Assembly: GCA_041749595.1 (NCBI GenBank)
Contig: JBGTBA010000062.1
Span: forward strand, 1-38,133
Direction: 5' to 3'
From: Aurantibrevibacter sp041749595
GTDB taxonomy: Bacteria; Bacteroidota; Bacteroidia; Flavobacteriales; Flavobacteriaceae
DNA: 38,133 bases
Shown here one piece after another: positions 1 through 8,987 of the stretch; position 1 is the stretch's first letter; each line of letters starts with the position of its first letter. The notes beneath the pieces are model-generated. The model had not been told where the DNA came from and ran no database searches. It saw only the letters and a program-made list of their open reading frames with translations. Both the position numbers and the translations under genes were made by a program.

Positions 1-477
1 CTTTTTTTTGAACGCATTTGACAAGGGTTTATACCATAAGTTACGAAAAACTTGTCATTTCACCAAGCAATTTTATCAATATTTTCATTACATAATATTG
101 ATAATCAATTGTTTGTATTGTATTTAAGGCTTAACTATATAAGGACTTTTTCAGCGCCCTCGGTTGGTTACCGGGCTTTTTTTTTGATTTTTAAATTTAC
201 AAACAGTGCATTTAATATAATTCAATCATGAATTCGTTGCCCATAAGTTTTCATTTTACTTTTCCAAAACATAGGTGGATCGGAAATTCGCATGCAGGGC
301 ATCGGGAAATTTTTATTGTAAGGTTTTAAAAGATGGTGCGACGGACGCTTTGACTTCCCCAAGTGTAATTTTGGAGTTGCCCTTCCACAATGCAGGGTAC
401 CGATTTCAGTAGAATCGATATCATCAAGAGCTGCAAAACAGGATGGAATTTTATGGACCAATTAAAAATATAGATTT
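1..477. other. Non-coding left edge
   Basis: No convincing gene lies before the first CDS. The stretch is AT-rich. It holds an inverted repeat (TGACAAG at 19-25 and CTTGTCA at 51-57, 25-nt loop) and a terminator-like hairpin near 153-184. A 79-codon minus-strand frame at 222-461 has no recognisable domain and an unlikely composition, so it is not called as a gene. Confidence 0.5.
153..184 (+). terminator. Probable rho-independent terminator
   Basis: GCCC pairs with GGGC and GGT with ACC around a short loop, with a two-base bulge, and the hairpin is followed by a run of nine T. It would end a plus-strand transcript that enters from outside the window. Confidence 0.5.
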
Positions 478-903
478 ATGGGATGTTATAATTCAGTGGT
501 GATAAATGCCTCTTCGGACAAAGTTTGGGATGTGTTAAAGGATTTCCACGATTTGTCGTGGAGTAAAAATGTTGTTTCCAAAGTGGATATCATTGGGAGT
601 AAAGGATCGAAAGAAATAGGTGCGGGACGCATTTTAAACGATGCCTTTCGTGAAACGTTGCTATCTTTTGATGAAGATTCAAAAAAGTTTACCTACAGCA
701 TTGACGATGGGCCAGGTGCCGTTTCCAAGGACAACGTTACGGGATATGTTGGGGAGGTTAGGGTATTTTCGGTCTCAGAGAACGACACTTCTTTTGTGCT
801 ATGGACCTCGGACTGGAAATCGACCAGGGAAGGTGGTGTGGCGGAATTTTGCAATCCCGTGTACCATGCCCTTTTGCAGGATTTAAAACAGCATTTTTCT
901 TAG
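478..903 (+). CDS. SRPBCC (START/polyketide-cyclase-like) family protein
   Basis: The 141-residue protein has the length and layout of small SRPBCC proteins. It opens with a beta strand and the phrase SSDKVWDVLKDFHDLSWS, typical of the family start (ASxxxVWxxLxDF). It continues with alternating strands and ends in a long C-terminal helix (residues about 124-141). Members form a cavity that holds small hydrophobic ligands, and their functions vary widely, so no substrate can be named. There is no signal peptide, so it is probably cytoplasmic. It is a single gene, convergent with the glycoside hydrolase downstream and closed by a strong hairpin terminator. Family assignment is fairly sure; the function is unknown. 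Confidence 0.8.
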   Translation: MGCYNSVVINASSDKVWDVLKDFHDLSWSKNVVSKVDIIGSKGSKEIGAGRILNDAFRETLLSFDEDSKKFTYSIDDGPGAVSKDNVTGYVGEVRVFSVSENDTSFVLWTSDWKSTREGGVAEFCNPVYHALLQDLKQHFS

Positions 904-936
904 GTACTTATTAAAAAGAACGGATTTTTTATCCAA

Positions 937-971
937 ATAACCCCATGCTTCTTGCGTGGGGTTTTCTTTTT
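937..971 (+). terminator. Rho-independent terminator
   Basis: AACCCCATGC and GCGTGGGGTT form a stem around TTCTT, followed by TTTTCTTTTT. It lies 35 nt after the SRPBCC gene and may also serve the convergent gene. Confidence 0.8.
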
Positions 972-1073
972 AATCCATCTGCCAGTACCGACCAAAGTAT
1001 GGAGAGGACTGAACAACTTTTTGCAGGTTTTGGGTAAAGCAAGACAAAAAGAATACGGATAGGGTTTATGTTT

Positions 1074-3107
1074 TTATTTTATGGTATATGTCTTTCTGTC
1101 CGGCCCCACTCCCTTTATGGTAAGCAATTTCCATTCTTTAGGTAAAATAGGGTTTTTCTGTACAATGCCCTCTTCTGTAATATCCAAACCCCCAAATCCA
1201 AAAAGCACCACCTGCAACATGCCTCCGGCACCTGTTGCGAAATAAGGGTTATTGCTTGTTGCTGCTTCGGCCAGAGCACCAAAAGGTGGGCGCTTGTTGG
1301 GTACATAGCTCCTTTTAAATAATCGGTATGCTTCTTTAGCATTGCCCAGACGGGCGTAAATTACAGCAAAAACAGATTGCCCCATAGCCGGGCCTTCCTC
1401 GGCCAATTTGGGTTCGTAATATTTTAGGTCATTCAAAACCGTTTCTTTATCGGTAACCACATCCAAAGGGTAGGTTAATAGGTTTACATCGGCCTGTTTT
1501 ATGCGTTCACCTTTATAGTTTTTGTGTTCTTTGGTGGTAGTACCGTCGGGAAATTTTAAAATAACGATTTTCGAGGCAACCTCGTTCCAGCTAGGGTCGG
1601 GAGTTTCCCCAATTTCATTGGCCGCTGAAGCAGCAAATTGCAGGGACGTAATGGCAGACCCGTTGGTAAATGCATTATCATCTACATTGGGCGCAAACTC
1701 GTTGGCACCAACTACGTTTTTAATGGAATAGCTTCCATCTGCGTTTTTTGTGCTTCGGCTTACCCAATAGTCGGCTACTTCTTTCATCAACGGATAGCCT
1801 TTTTCCTTGAGCCAGTCCAGATTTTTGGTCACCCGGTAATAATTCCAGAAGGCAATGGCCACATCTGCGGTGATATGGTGCTCAAAGGTGCCTGTCAATG
1901 CCCATGCGGGAGTGGCTTCTTCCCCTGTATCATCACTTTCCCATGGGAACATGGCCCCTTTATACCCAAAATTCAGTGCCTTTTCCTTGGCTTTGCCCAA
2001 TCGGTCAGAGCGATAATTGACCAACGATCTAGCAATATCCTGGTTCAGCATCAGGAGTGGAGGAAACATCCATAACTCAGTATCCCAAAAAATATGTCCG
2101 TTGTAGTTCTGGGATGAGAGTCCCATCGGGGCAATACTTAAATCCGAATCGCCCCTTGAAAAGGCATAAAGATGGTACAGGGCCAATCGAACATCCAATT
2201 GGTCCTGGAGATTGCCTTCTATTAGAATATCGCCCTCCCAAAGATCGGCCCATAGCTTTTTATGCTGGCTCAACAAAGCTTCCCTCGCCGTCAAAAGATT
2301 AAAGATCACGAAGCGTTCAGATTCGGTTTGGGGATCTGCAAAATCCTGAGTGGTACATTCGGCACCCGTCCATGCAAATTCATAAAGCTCGTCTTTTTTT
2401 AGTTGCTTTTCAAAAGACAATCGGTTATCGTATTTGGATAATTCTTGGTGCACCAATACGGGTCTTTGGTGTTCCCGGGTAGAGTTGATGGCATGCCAGA
2501 TGAAAGTGGCGGAAGTGGCTACGGTATGTTTTTCATATTTGCTTTTTGCCACAGTTTGGAGAATCGGCATGGTGGTTTCCAAGTCTTCTAAAACTCGATA
2601 CGTACTTAATGGGTTTACGTACTCTTCCGGAGTGATTATTTTTCCGGTAACCTTTAAGGTAATGGCTTTTGTAGGAATCACTTTTATATCCATATAACCG
2701 GTATATTGTATATTACGAAGTGCATAAATAGTATATATAACCCTCGCTTTGTCCTTAAATGAAAAAGAAGTGGTGAACGCAGCGGTTTTCATATCTAAAA
2801 CCTGTTGCCAATCGCTTACATTATGTTCAGTGATTTTTTCCCCATCAATCTCCATATCCAAATTGGCAAAGTTCATCCCCAACAAAATTTTGCTTACGCC
2901 CAATGGGGATTCTTTATCGTAAACATTATTGAGAATAACCGATTTTGTTTGGAACGGCTTATCATCGGGAAGTATCCCGATCCTACCATTGGCCGTTACG
3001 ATTCCTGTGTATTGGGGCACTTTTTTTGCGGAGAGCAACCAACCATCCTCTTGTGCGCTCATTAGAAATGCGATAAAAAAGGTGATCACGATCAGCAAGT
3101 CCTTCAT
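1074..3107 (-). CDS. Secreted glycoside hydrolase family 65-like protein
   Basis: I place the start at the ATG at 3107. It gives a clean signal peptide (MKDLLIVITFFIAFLMSAQ), whereas the longer frame would run into guaA. The mature protein is about 658 residues. An N-terminal beta-sandwich precedes an (alpha/alpha)6 barrel with the GH65 landmarks: FWDTELWMFP, an ANEFAPNVDDNAFTN motif matching the family's general-acid region (E in GxNEF), and KQADVNLLTYP. GH65 enzymes cleave alpha-glucosides by hydrolysis or phosphorolysis. The protein resembles the acid-trehalase/PGGHG branch (hydrolases) more than cytosolic phosphorylases, and secretion also argues for hydrolysis. The substrate could be trehalose, kojibiose, nigerose or a glucosyl-galactosyl unit; the sequence does not decide. 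It is a lone gene, divergent from guaA across about 79 bp. Confidence 0.85.
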   Translation of the reverse strand: MKDLLIVITFFIAFLMSAQEDGWLLSAKKVPQYTGIVTANGRIGILPDDKPFQTKSVILNNVYDKESPLGVSKILLGMNFANLDMEIDGEKITEHNVSDWQQVLDMKTAAFTTSFSFKDKARVIYTIYALRNIQYTGYMDIKVIPTKAITLKVTGKIITPEEYVNPLSTYRVLEDLETTMPILQTVAKSKYEKHTVATSATFIWHAINSTREHQRPVLVHQELSKYDNRLSFEKQLKKDELYEFAWTGAECTTQDFADPQTESERFVIFNLLTAREALLSQHKKLWADLWEGDILIEGNLQDQLDVRLALYHLYAFSRGDSDLSIAPMGLSSQNYNGHIFWDTELWMFPPLLMLNQDIARSLVNYRSDRLGKAKEKALNFGYKGAMFPWESDDTGEEATPAWALTGTFEHHITADVAIAFWNYYRVTKNLDWLKEKGYPLMKEVADYWVSRSTKNADGSYSIKNVVGANEFAPNVDDNAFTNGSAITSLQFAASAANEIGETPDPSWNEVASKIVILKFPDGTTTKEHKNYKGERIKQADVNLLTYPLDVVTDKETVLNDLKYYEPKLAEEGPAMGQSVFAVIYARLGNAKEAYRLFKRSYVPNKRPPFGALAEAATSNNPYFATGAGGMLQVVLFGFGGLDITEEGIVQKNPILPKEWKLLTIKGVGPDRKTYTIK

Positions 3108-3150
3108 GTTTATAAGTTTTCGGTTTATTCTGGTAAATATACCTAAAAGA

Positions 3151-3158
3151 TACTTTTG
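3151..3158 (+). promoter_or_regulatory. Candidate -7 box of guaA
   Basis: TACTTTTG matches the Bacteroidota -7 element TAnnTTTG and lies 28 nt before the guaA ATG. A clear -33 TTTG is not seen at the expected distance. A second exact match, TATTTTTG at 3176-3183, is too close to the ATG to give a leader. Confidence 0.45.
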
Positions 3159-3186
3159 TAAAAATTTCAATTTGCTATTTTTGCCC

Positions 3187-4719
3187 ATGCAAAATAACGT
3201 CCTGATCCTAGATTTCGGTTCCCAGTACACGCAACTTATTGCAAGGCGGGTAAGGGAACTGAACATTTTCTGTGAAATAAAACCTTATAACCACCTTCCC
3301 GATGATCTGTCTTCCTACAAGGCCGTGATTCTTTCCGGCTCTCCTTTTTCTGTGCGGGCAAAGGATGCCCTGCACCCGGATCTTTCGGAAATAAAGGGGA
3401 AAATGCCTTTGTTGGGTGTTTGTTACGGGGCACAGTATTTGGCTCATTTTAATGGTGGAACGGTTGCCGCATCCAATACACGTGAATATGGAAGGGCAAA
3501 TCTTTCTTATATAAAGCATGGCGATCTTTTTTTTGATGGGTTAAAAGAAGGAAGCCAAGTATGGATGAGCCATGCGGATACCATTAAGGAACTGCCGGCC
3601 AATGCGTTGCGTTTGGCCAGTACGCATGATGTGGAAAACGCCGCCTATAAGTTTGAAGGGGAACAGACCTATGCCATACAATTTCACCCCGAAGTATATC
3701 ACAGCATGGATGGGAAGCAATTATTGGAAAATTTTTTGGTGAAAATAGCCGGGATTGCACAAACATGGACCCCTGACGCATTTATAGAAAGTACGGTTGC
3801 CGATCTCAAAGGGAAAATAGGCAAAGATAAGGTGGTTTTGGGGCTTTCGGGTGGCGTGGATTCCACCGTTGCCGCCGTATTGTTGCACAGGGCCATCGGA
3901 AAAAACCTCCACTGCATTTTTGTGAACAATGGCCTTTTACGGAAAAATGAATTCGAAGATGTGCTGCACCAGTACAAGGATATGGGATTGAACGTGAAGG
4001 GTGTCGACGCTTCGGCACGTTTTTTGGACAGCCTGGCGGGAGAGAGCGATCCCGAGAAAAAAAGAAAGTCCATAGGTAGGGTATTCATAGAGGTTTTTGA
4101 TGATGAGGCCCATTTGGTGCAGGATGTGAAATGGTTGGCACAGGGTACTATTTACCCGGATGTGATAGAATCGGTCTCCGTTACGGGTGGCCCATCGGCA
4201 ACGATAAAAAGTCACCATAACGTGGGGGGATTACCCGATTTTATGAAGCTGAAAGTTGTGGAGCCGCTTAAAATGCTGTTCAAGGATGAAGTGCGGCGGG
4301 TGGGTGCAAGTTTGGGTATTGATAAAGTGCTTTTGGGCAGGCATCCATTTCCGGGACCCGGACTGGCGATCCGTATTTTGGGCGATATAACCCCGGAAAA
4401 GGTGGCTATTTTACAGGAAGTGGACGCCATTTTCATTGATGGGTTAAAAAAATGGGGATTATATGATAAGGTTTGGCAGGCCGGAGCCATGCTTTTGCCC
4501 GTACATAGTGTGGGCGTTATGGGAGATGAGCGCACCTATGAAAAATGTGTAGCTTTACGGGCGGTGGAAAGCACGGATGGAATGACGGCCGATTGGGTAA
4601 ATTTACCCTATGAATTTTTGCAGAAAACGTCGAACGAAATTATAAATAAGGTCAAAGGGGTCAATAGGGTTGTGTATGATATTAGCTCAAAACCACCGGC
4701 CACCATAGAATGGGAATAA
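3187..4719 (+). CDS. guaA: GMP synthase (glutamine-hydrolysing)
   Basis: The 510-residue cytosolic enzyme converts XMP, ATP and glutamine to GMP. The class I glutamine amidotransferase domain is at residues 1-190, with nucleophile Cys79 in GVCYGAQ and His167/Glu169 in QFHPE. The ATP-pyrophosphatase domain carries the PP-loop SGGVDST at 221-227. The dimerisation domain at the C-terminus ends in the usual KPPATIEWE. The ATG at 3187 gives the canonical start (MQNNVLILDFGSQ); an upstream in-frame extension to 2929 runs through the opposite gene's signal region and is rejected. The next gene starts 2 nt after the stop, so the two are probably co-transcribed. Confidence 0.98.
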   Translation: MQNNVLILDFGSQYTQLIARRVRELNIFCEIKPYNHLPDDLSSYKAVILSGSPFSVRAKDALHPDLSEIKGKMPLLGVCYGAQYLAHFNGGTVAASNTREYGRANLSYIKHGDLFFDGLKEGSQVWMSHADTIKELPANALRLASTHDVENAAYKFEGEQTYAIQFHPEVYHSMDGKQLLENFLVKIAGIAQTWTPDAFIESTVADLKGKIGKDKVVLGLSGGVDSTVAAVLLHRAIGKNLHCIFVNNGLLRKNEFEDVLHQYKDMGLNVKGVDASARFLDSLAGESDPEKKRKSIGRVFIEVFDDEAHLVQDVKWLAQGTIYPDVIESVSVTGGPSATIKSHHNVGGLPDFMKLKVVEPLKMLFKDEVRRVGASLGIDKVLLGRHPFPGPGLAIRILGDITPEKVAILQEVDAIFIDGLKKWGLYDKVWQAGAMLLPVHSVGVMGDERTYEKCVALRAVESTDGMTADWVNLPYEFLQKTSNEIINKVKGVNRVVYDISSKPPATIEWE

Positions 4720-4721
4720 AG

Positions 4722-6875
4722 ATGAAAACAATATCAACCAAAATAGCCTTAACCATACCGTTGCTTTTGCTATTATGTTGCAACGCCTTGGCACAGAAGT
4801 ACATAGCTCATAAAGTTAAGGAAGGAGAGACATTGGAAAGTATAGCCAAGCAGTACCAGGTTACCCCCTATACTATTCTCACAAACAACAAGGAGCTAAA
4901 ACAGGGAGAAACCATAAAGCCCAGTACAATTTTGTCGATTCCTATAGTTGCCGGCGTCTCCGGAGAGGGAAGGACGCCCCCTGAAAAAAGTAAGCCAGGC
5001 TTATCAGAAGCTAAACCTGCACAGGAAGAACCCATTGGGTTTGCTTCCCACCAAGTTAGGAAAAAGGAAACCTTGTACAGTATTTCAAAACGTTACGGCA
5101 TAACTGAAGATGATATTAAAAAGTACAACAGGGAACTTTATTCGGCAGAATTAAATAAGGGAATGGCGTTGAAAATACCCAAATATAAAAGGGAAAGGCC
5201 CCAAGGGAACGGGATTGACGAGGAAACTTTTGAAATCTATACCGTAAAGGCCAAGGAAACAAGATGGAGCATTGTCCATAAATTCGGAATTACCATGGAC
5301 CATCTTTTGTCCCTAAATCCTGGACTTTCCCAGGATACGGATTATATGGCCGCGGGGCAGGAATTGCGATTGCCAAAACCAAAAGGGGGTACGATCAAGG
5401 AACAGGAGGTGCAGCTGTACACTTCCTATACGGTGCCAAAAAAGCAGACCTTTTATGCACTGGAAAAGCTATTTGGGGTCAATTCGGAGGAAATCATAAA
5501 GCTAAACCCCGAAGTAACTGAAAGGAGCCTTCAAGAGGGGATGGTACTCCGTCTTCCCGTCAAAAAGGAAATCAGCAAGGAAATCAACACGGAGAATTAT
5601 ATTTTTTATGAGGTAAAACCCAAACAGACCGAGTTTTCATTGACCCGTAAATTGGGAATTGGCTATAAAGAACTCCTGGCACTAAACCCAGATTTGGGCA
5701 ATGGGCTTAAAGCCGGGATGGTTTTAAAACTGCCCAAAGAGAATGCGGGAGGGCTTGAGGTTAAAAACGCACTGGTCCTGGATAAAATAAACCTTATAGA
5801 TAGTATCAATCGTTTTAACAGACCAAAATTATTGTTTCTGCTTCCATTTCGTTTAGATAAATTAAACCTCCGGGATACCATTGGCACCAAAAATACAATA
5901 GAGACCAGTAACGCATTAAAATATAGCCTTGGACTGTATTCCGGTGCCCTTGCTGCATTGGACTCCATAAAAAAACTAGGGATATCCGTGGATGTCAGAA
6001 CGATTGACACCCAGTTGGATGTGGATAGGGTGAAACGTATTTTAATGGACGAGCAATTGGACAACGTCAGTGCCATAATAGGTCCGCTGGATTCCAAATC
6101 CCTTCAGGAAGTGGCGGTAAAGGCCGCAGGTTTTGATGTACCCGTTATTGCCCCCTTGTCTTCCAAAAGCGAAATAAGTTTGGAAAATGTTTTTTTTCCT
6201 TCTACCTCGGATAACCTGCTCCGCCAACGGATGCTCTCCTTTGCAGGAGATAAATGGACCAATGAGAACATTATTGTCATAGCCGATGAAAAGAACAAAC
6301 CGGTGGAGCAACAGATTTTGGAAAAGTTTCCCAAAGCCCGAACGGTTAGGTTAAAAGACAACCTTTCCATGGGAATAGACCAATTTAACGGCCTGTTATC
6401 AAAAGAAAACGAAAATTGGGTGTTTTTGGAAACCGATAATTTTACGATCATTTCCAGTGTGTGCTCCATTTTAAATTCGGCCATGAACAAAGAGGTGGCA
6501 ATTAAACTGTTCACCACGGACAAGAACAAGGCTTTTGACAATGATGTGATCTCCAGTTCGCATTTGTCCAACCTCCGATTTTCCTATCCCTCCATTTTTA
6601 AGGAAGTGGTAGAGGATGATGCATTTGTTAGAAGCTACAGAAAACGTTTTGGAAACGATCCGGACCGCTATGCAGTGCGCGGGTTTGACATTACCTACGA
6701 TCTTTTGCTGAAACTGGCCTACAAAAACGATTTGTTCGAAGCCTCTATGCTTATCGGGGAGACCCAATATTCCGGAAATAAGTTTGATTATGTAAAGGAC
6801 GTGTCCTCTGGGTATTTCAATACGGCGTCTTATATTATGACATTGGAAAATATGCAGTTAACCGAAGCAAAATAA
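4722..6875 (+). CDS. Secreted protein with five LysM domains and a PBP1-like C-terminal domain
   Basis: The start at 4722 gives a signal peptide that ends near CNALAQ; an ATG 12 nt upstream overlaps the guaA stop and is less likely. Five LysM units follow, each with a (Y/H)xVKxxET-type start, a Y/FGI-type middle and an end in LxLP or LxIP. They lie at about residues 28-71, 107-153, 176-222, 234-279 and 292-338. LysM domains bind the GlcNAc-containing glycan of peptidoglycan. The C-terminal half (about 360-717) looks like the periplasmic ligand-binding fold of receptor-type proteins, with alternating strands such as SAIIGPLDSKSLQEVA and DVPVIAPLSS. Such LysM-plus-PBP fusions are common next to guaA in Flavobacteriia. 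It probably acts at the cell wall in the periplasm; the ligand is unknown. Confidence 0.85.
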   Translation: MKTISTKIALTIPLLLLLCCNALAQKYIAHKVKEGETLESIAKQYQVTPYTILTNNKELKQGETIKPSTILSIPIVAGVSGEGRTPPEKSKPGLSEAKPAQEEPIGFASHQVRKKETLYSISKRYGITEDDIKKYNRELYSAELNKGMALKIPKYKRERPQGNGIDEETFEIYTVKAKETRWSIVHKFGITMDHLLSLNPGLSQDTDYMAAGQELRLPKPKGGTIKEQEVQLYTSYTVPKKQTFYALEKLFGVNSEEIIKLNPEVTERSLQEGMVLRLPVKKEISKEINTENYIFYEVKPKQTEFSLTRKLGIGYKELLALNPDLGNGLKAGMVLKLPKENAGGLEVKNALVLDKINLIDSINRFNRPKLLFLLPFRLDKLNLRDTIGTKNTIETSNALKYSLGLYSGALAALDSIKKLGISVDVRTIDTQLDVDRVKRILMDEQLDNVSAIIGPLDSKSLQEVAVKAAGFDVPVIAPLSSKSEISLENVFFPSTSDNLLRQRMLSFAGDKWTNENIIVIADEKNKPVEQQILEKFPKARTVRLKDNLSMGIDQFNGLLSKENENWVFLETDNFTIISSVCSILNSAMNKEVAIKLFTTDKNKAFDNDVISSSHLSNLRFSYPSIFKEVVEDDAFVRSYRKRFGNDPDRYAVRGFDITYDLLLKLAYKNDLFEASMLIGETQYSGNKFDYVKDVSSGYFNTASYIMTLENMQLTEAK

Positions 6876-6883
6876 AAAGTACC

Positions 6884-7288
6884 ATGACATCAAAAGTAAC
6901 CTATACCGGAAATCTACGGACCAGTTGCGAACATTTAAGATCGGGAGACACCTTTGTTACGGATGCCCCGGTGGATAATAACGGATTGGGTCAGGCTTTT
7001 TCCCCAACCGATACGGTTGCGACCGGATTGGCAAGCTGCATGCTAACTACAATGGGCATTAAGGCCGGTGGTTTGGAAGTTGATTTGACCCATACTACGG
7101 CGGAAGTTACCAAACACATGGCGGCAGATCCACGGCGAATTTCCAAAATTGAGGTGAAACTTTCGCTTCCTTCGGCCATTTCGGAACGGGACCGTAAAGT
7201 ACTGGAACATACGGCAAGAACTTGCCCAGTACTCTATAGCCTACATCCCGACATTGAAAAAGTAATTTATTTTAATTGGGTACTTTAG
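6884..7288 (+). CDS. OsmC family peroxiredoxin-like protein
   Basis: The 134-residue protein fits the OsmC/Ohr family, which reduces organic hydroperoxides with two active cysteines. Cys52 lies in TGLASCMLTTMGI and Cys114 in ARTCPVLYSLHPD, the positions expected for the YhfA-like OsmC branch. It starts 8 nt after the LysM gene and overlaps the next gene by 13 nt, so it is part of the same run of genes. There is no signal peptide, so it is cytoplasmic. Family call is firm; the physiological peroxide substrate is not known. Confidence 0.92.
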   Translation: MTSKVTYTGNLRTSCEHLRSGDTFVTDAPVDNNGLGQAFSPTDTVATGLASCMLTTMGIKAGGLEVDLTHTTAEVTKHMAADPRRISKIEVKLSLPSAISERDRKVLEHTARTCPVLYSLHPDIEKVIYFNWVL

Positions 7289-7812
7289 GATATATCGTTT
7301 TATTGCCCCCATTCTTGATTTTGGGAAATTTGTTTGCCCAGGAACAGGAATCCTTAAAATGGACTTCCGAACGAAAGTTGGGATGGGTAAACTTTAAAGG
7401 AAAACCAGAGGAAAGGCAATCCGTGGCTGCCCTTACCGCCAGTGGTATTTCCTACCAATTTTCCACAAAAATGCAAGAGGAAGGTGAAATGAGGATAGAT
7501 TTTAAAGTAGAGTCCTATTTCTATCCCAATAAATCATGGGTGCAACCGGCATTGGCCGATTCCACAATTCTGGGACATGAGCAATTGCACTTTGATATTT
7601 CTGAGGTGTTCGCAAGAAAAATGGGAAAACGTTTGGAAGTAGCGCATTTTTCGGAGAATGTAAGAAACGAGGTGAAGGCAATCTATGCATCAATCATAAA
7701 AGAACTGAACGCATTTCAAAATAGGTATGACAATGAAACCAACTTCTCCCGTAACAAGGAGCAACAACTTTTTTGGGAACGTAAGATAAAAATGATTTTG
7801 GCATCAGAATAA
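7276..7812 (+). CDS. DUF922-type secreted putative zinc protease
   Basis: The protein of about 178 residues begins with a hydrophobic signal ending at LFAQ. It carries the motif GHEQLHFDISEVFARK at about residues 96-111. HEQLH is an HExxH zinc-site motif, and the HFD extension is typical of DUF922, a family grouped with metalloproteases but without known substrates. No ATG is available: translation must start at a TTG (7276 overlapping osmC, or 7303/7315), so the exact N-terminus is uncertain. The overlap with osmC suggests translational coupling. The protein probably acts in the periplasm. Catalysis is inferred from the motif only. Confidence 0.75.
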   Translation: MGTLGYIVLLPPFLILGNLFAQEQESLKWTSERKLGWVNFKGKPEERQSVAALTASGISYQFSTKMQEEGEMRIDFKVESYFYPNKSWVQPALADSTILGHEQLHFDISEVFARKMGKRLEVAHFSENVRNEVKAIYASIIKELNAFQNRYDNETNFSRNKEQQLFWERKIKMILASE

Positions 7813-7865
7813 ATAGGCATCCTTCTTTTTAAAAAAGTTGCCAAATCGGTAAATAAACTAGCGTA

Positions 7866-8879
7866 ATGAAAAAAACAAAGATCGGTATTGTCTTAATTAT
7901 CAGTCTGTTCTTGTTTCAAACCAAGGTAGGCCTTGCCCAAACTAAAGCTACCCCAACTTTGTCGTTAAACATGATTCGCCCCATGTACCTTAAATCCGGG
8001 GATACGGTGGCCATTGTGGCACCTTCCGGTGTTTTACAAAATAGGGAAAGCGAAATAAAACAAGCTGAGGTTTTGCTAAAAAGTTGGGGACTTCATGTGG
8101 TGAAAGGAAAACACATCTTTAATCAAAATGGGCACTTTGCAGGAACGGATGCGGAACGTGCCGAAGATTTTCAAAGCGCCATGGACGATCCCAAAATAAA
8201 AGCCATCTGGTGTGCAAGGGGAGGGTATGGCACGGTACGGATTTTGGATAGATTGGATTATACCCGGATTAAACAAAGCCCCAAATGGCTTTTGGGCTAC
8301 TCGGATATCACCGCTTTGCACAACCAGTTCCATAATTTGGGGCTTGAGACGATCCACACCATGATGTGTACCAGCTTATCGGATGATCCCAATGAAATAA
8401 AACAGACCATAGACACCTTTAAGGATGCCATTTTTGGGAAACCGCTTTCGTATACCTTGGGAGGCTCGACCTATAATAAGCCCGGCACAGTTACCGCTCC
8501 TTTGGTTGGCGGAAACCTGACCATGTTGCATACCATGTTGGGTTCTGAAACCAGCATTGATACTTCTGGAAAAATACTGTTTATAGAAGAGATAGGCGAA
8601 TATGCCTACCATATAGACCGTATGTTGCAGAGCTTAAAGCGTGCCGGTTATTTTGAGAATTGCAAGGGACTCCTTGTGGGCGATATCACCAAAGTGCGGA
8701 AAAACACCACGGAATTTGGCCGCACCATCGAAGAAATAATCTTGGATGCCGTAGCAGAGTATAATTTCCCCGTTGCGTTTAATATGCCCGCCGGCCACGA
8801 AAAGGACAACCGCGCTTTGATTTTGGGTAGGAAGGTGCAACTTACCGTAGCAAAGGATCAGGCTACTTTAACCTTTTAG
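7866..8879 (+). CDS. LD-carboxypeptidase (peptidase S66 family)
   Basis: The 337-residue protein has a signal peptide (cleavage near VGLAQ) and then the S66 fold: GDTVAIVAPSG at about 45-55, the WCARGGYG loop at 115-122, and nucleophile Ser146 in LLGYSDIT. The catalytic Glu lies in FIEEIGEYAYH (about 249-259) and the His in MPAGH (His321). S66 enzymes remove the terminal D-Ala from muropeptide tetrapeptides during cell-wall recycling. The classical LdcA is cytoplasmic, so the signal peptide here points to a periplasmic form, as seen in other Bacteroidota. It follows the DUF922 gene by 53 nt and closes this envelope-related run. Confidence 0.93.
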   Translation: MKKTKIGIVLIISLFLFQTKVGLAQTKATPTLSLNMIRPMYLKSGDTVAIVAPSGVLQNRESEIKQAEVLLKSWGLHVVKGKHIFNQNGHFAGTDAERAEDFQSAMDDPKIKAIWCARGGYGTVRILDRLDYTRIKQSPKWLLGYSDITALHNQFHNLGLETIHTMMCTSLSDDPNEIKQTIDTFKDAIFGKPLSYTLGGSTYNKPGTVTAPLVGGNLTMLHTMLGSETSIDTSGKILFIEEIGEYAYHIDRMLQSLKRAGYFENCKGLLVGDITKVRKNTTEFGRTIEEIILDAVAEYNFPVAFNMPAGHEKDNRALILGRKVQLTVAKDQATLTF

Positions 8880-8912
8880 ATTCCCTTAGGATTGGCTAAT
8901 AAACATTAATTC

Positions 8913-8987
8913 ATGAAAAACAACAGCCTTTTGACTGTGGTTATGCTGTTATTGAGGTTCCAGTTGGTTATACATCACAAATCGTAA
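8913..8987 (+). pseudogene. Possible truncated gene start (signal-peptide-like)
   Basis: A 24-codon frame (MKNNSLLTVVMLLLRFQL...) reads like the first residues of a secreted protein, then stops inside the 3' end of the convergent TIM-barrel gene. It may be a remnant left when a gene was lost between the two convergent genes. It is very short and could be chance. Confidence 0.2.

Noticed and set aside
222..461. 79-codon minus-strand frame upstream of the SRPBCC gene
   Set aside because: No recognisable domain, odd His/Lys/Pro-rich composition and no promoter; likely a chance frame in non-coding sequence.
2929..3186. N-terminal extension of guaA
   Set aside because: The extension overlaps the opposite gene and its signal region, while the family start is at the ATG at 3187.
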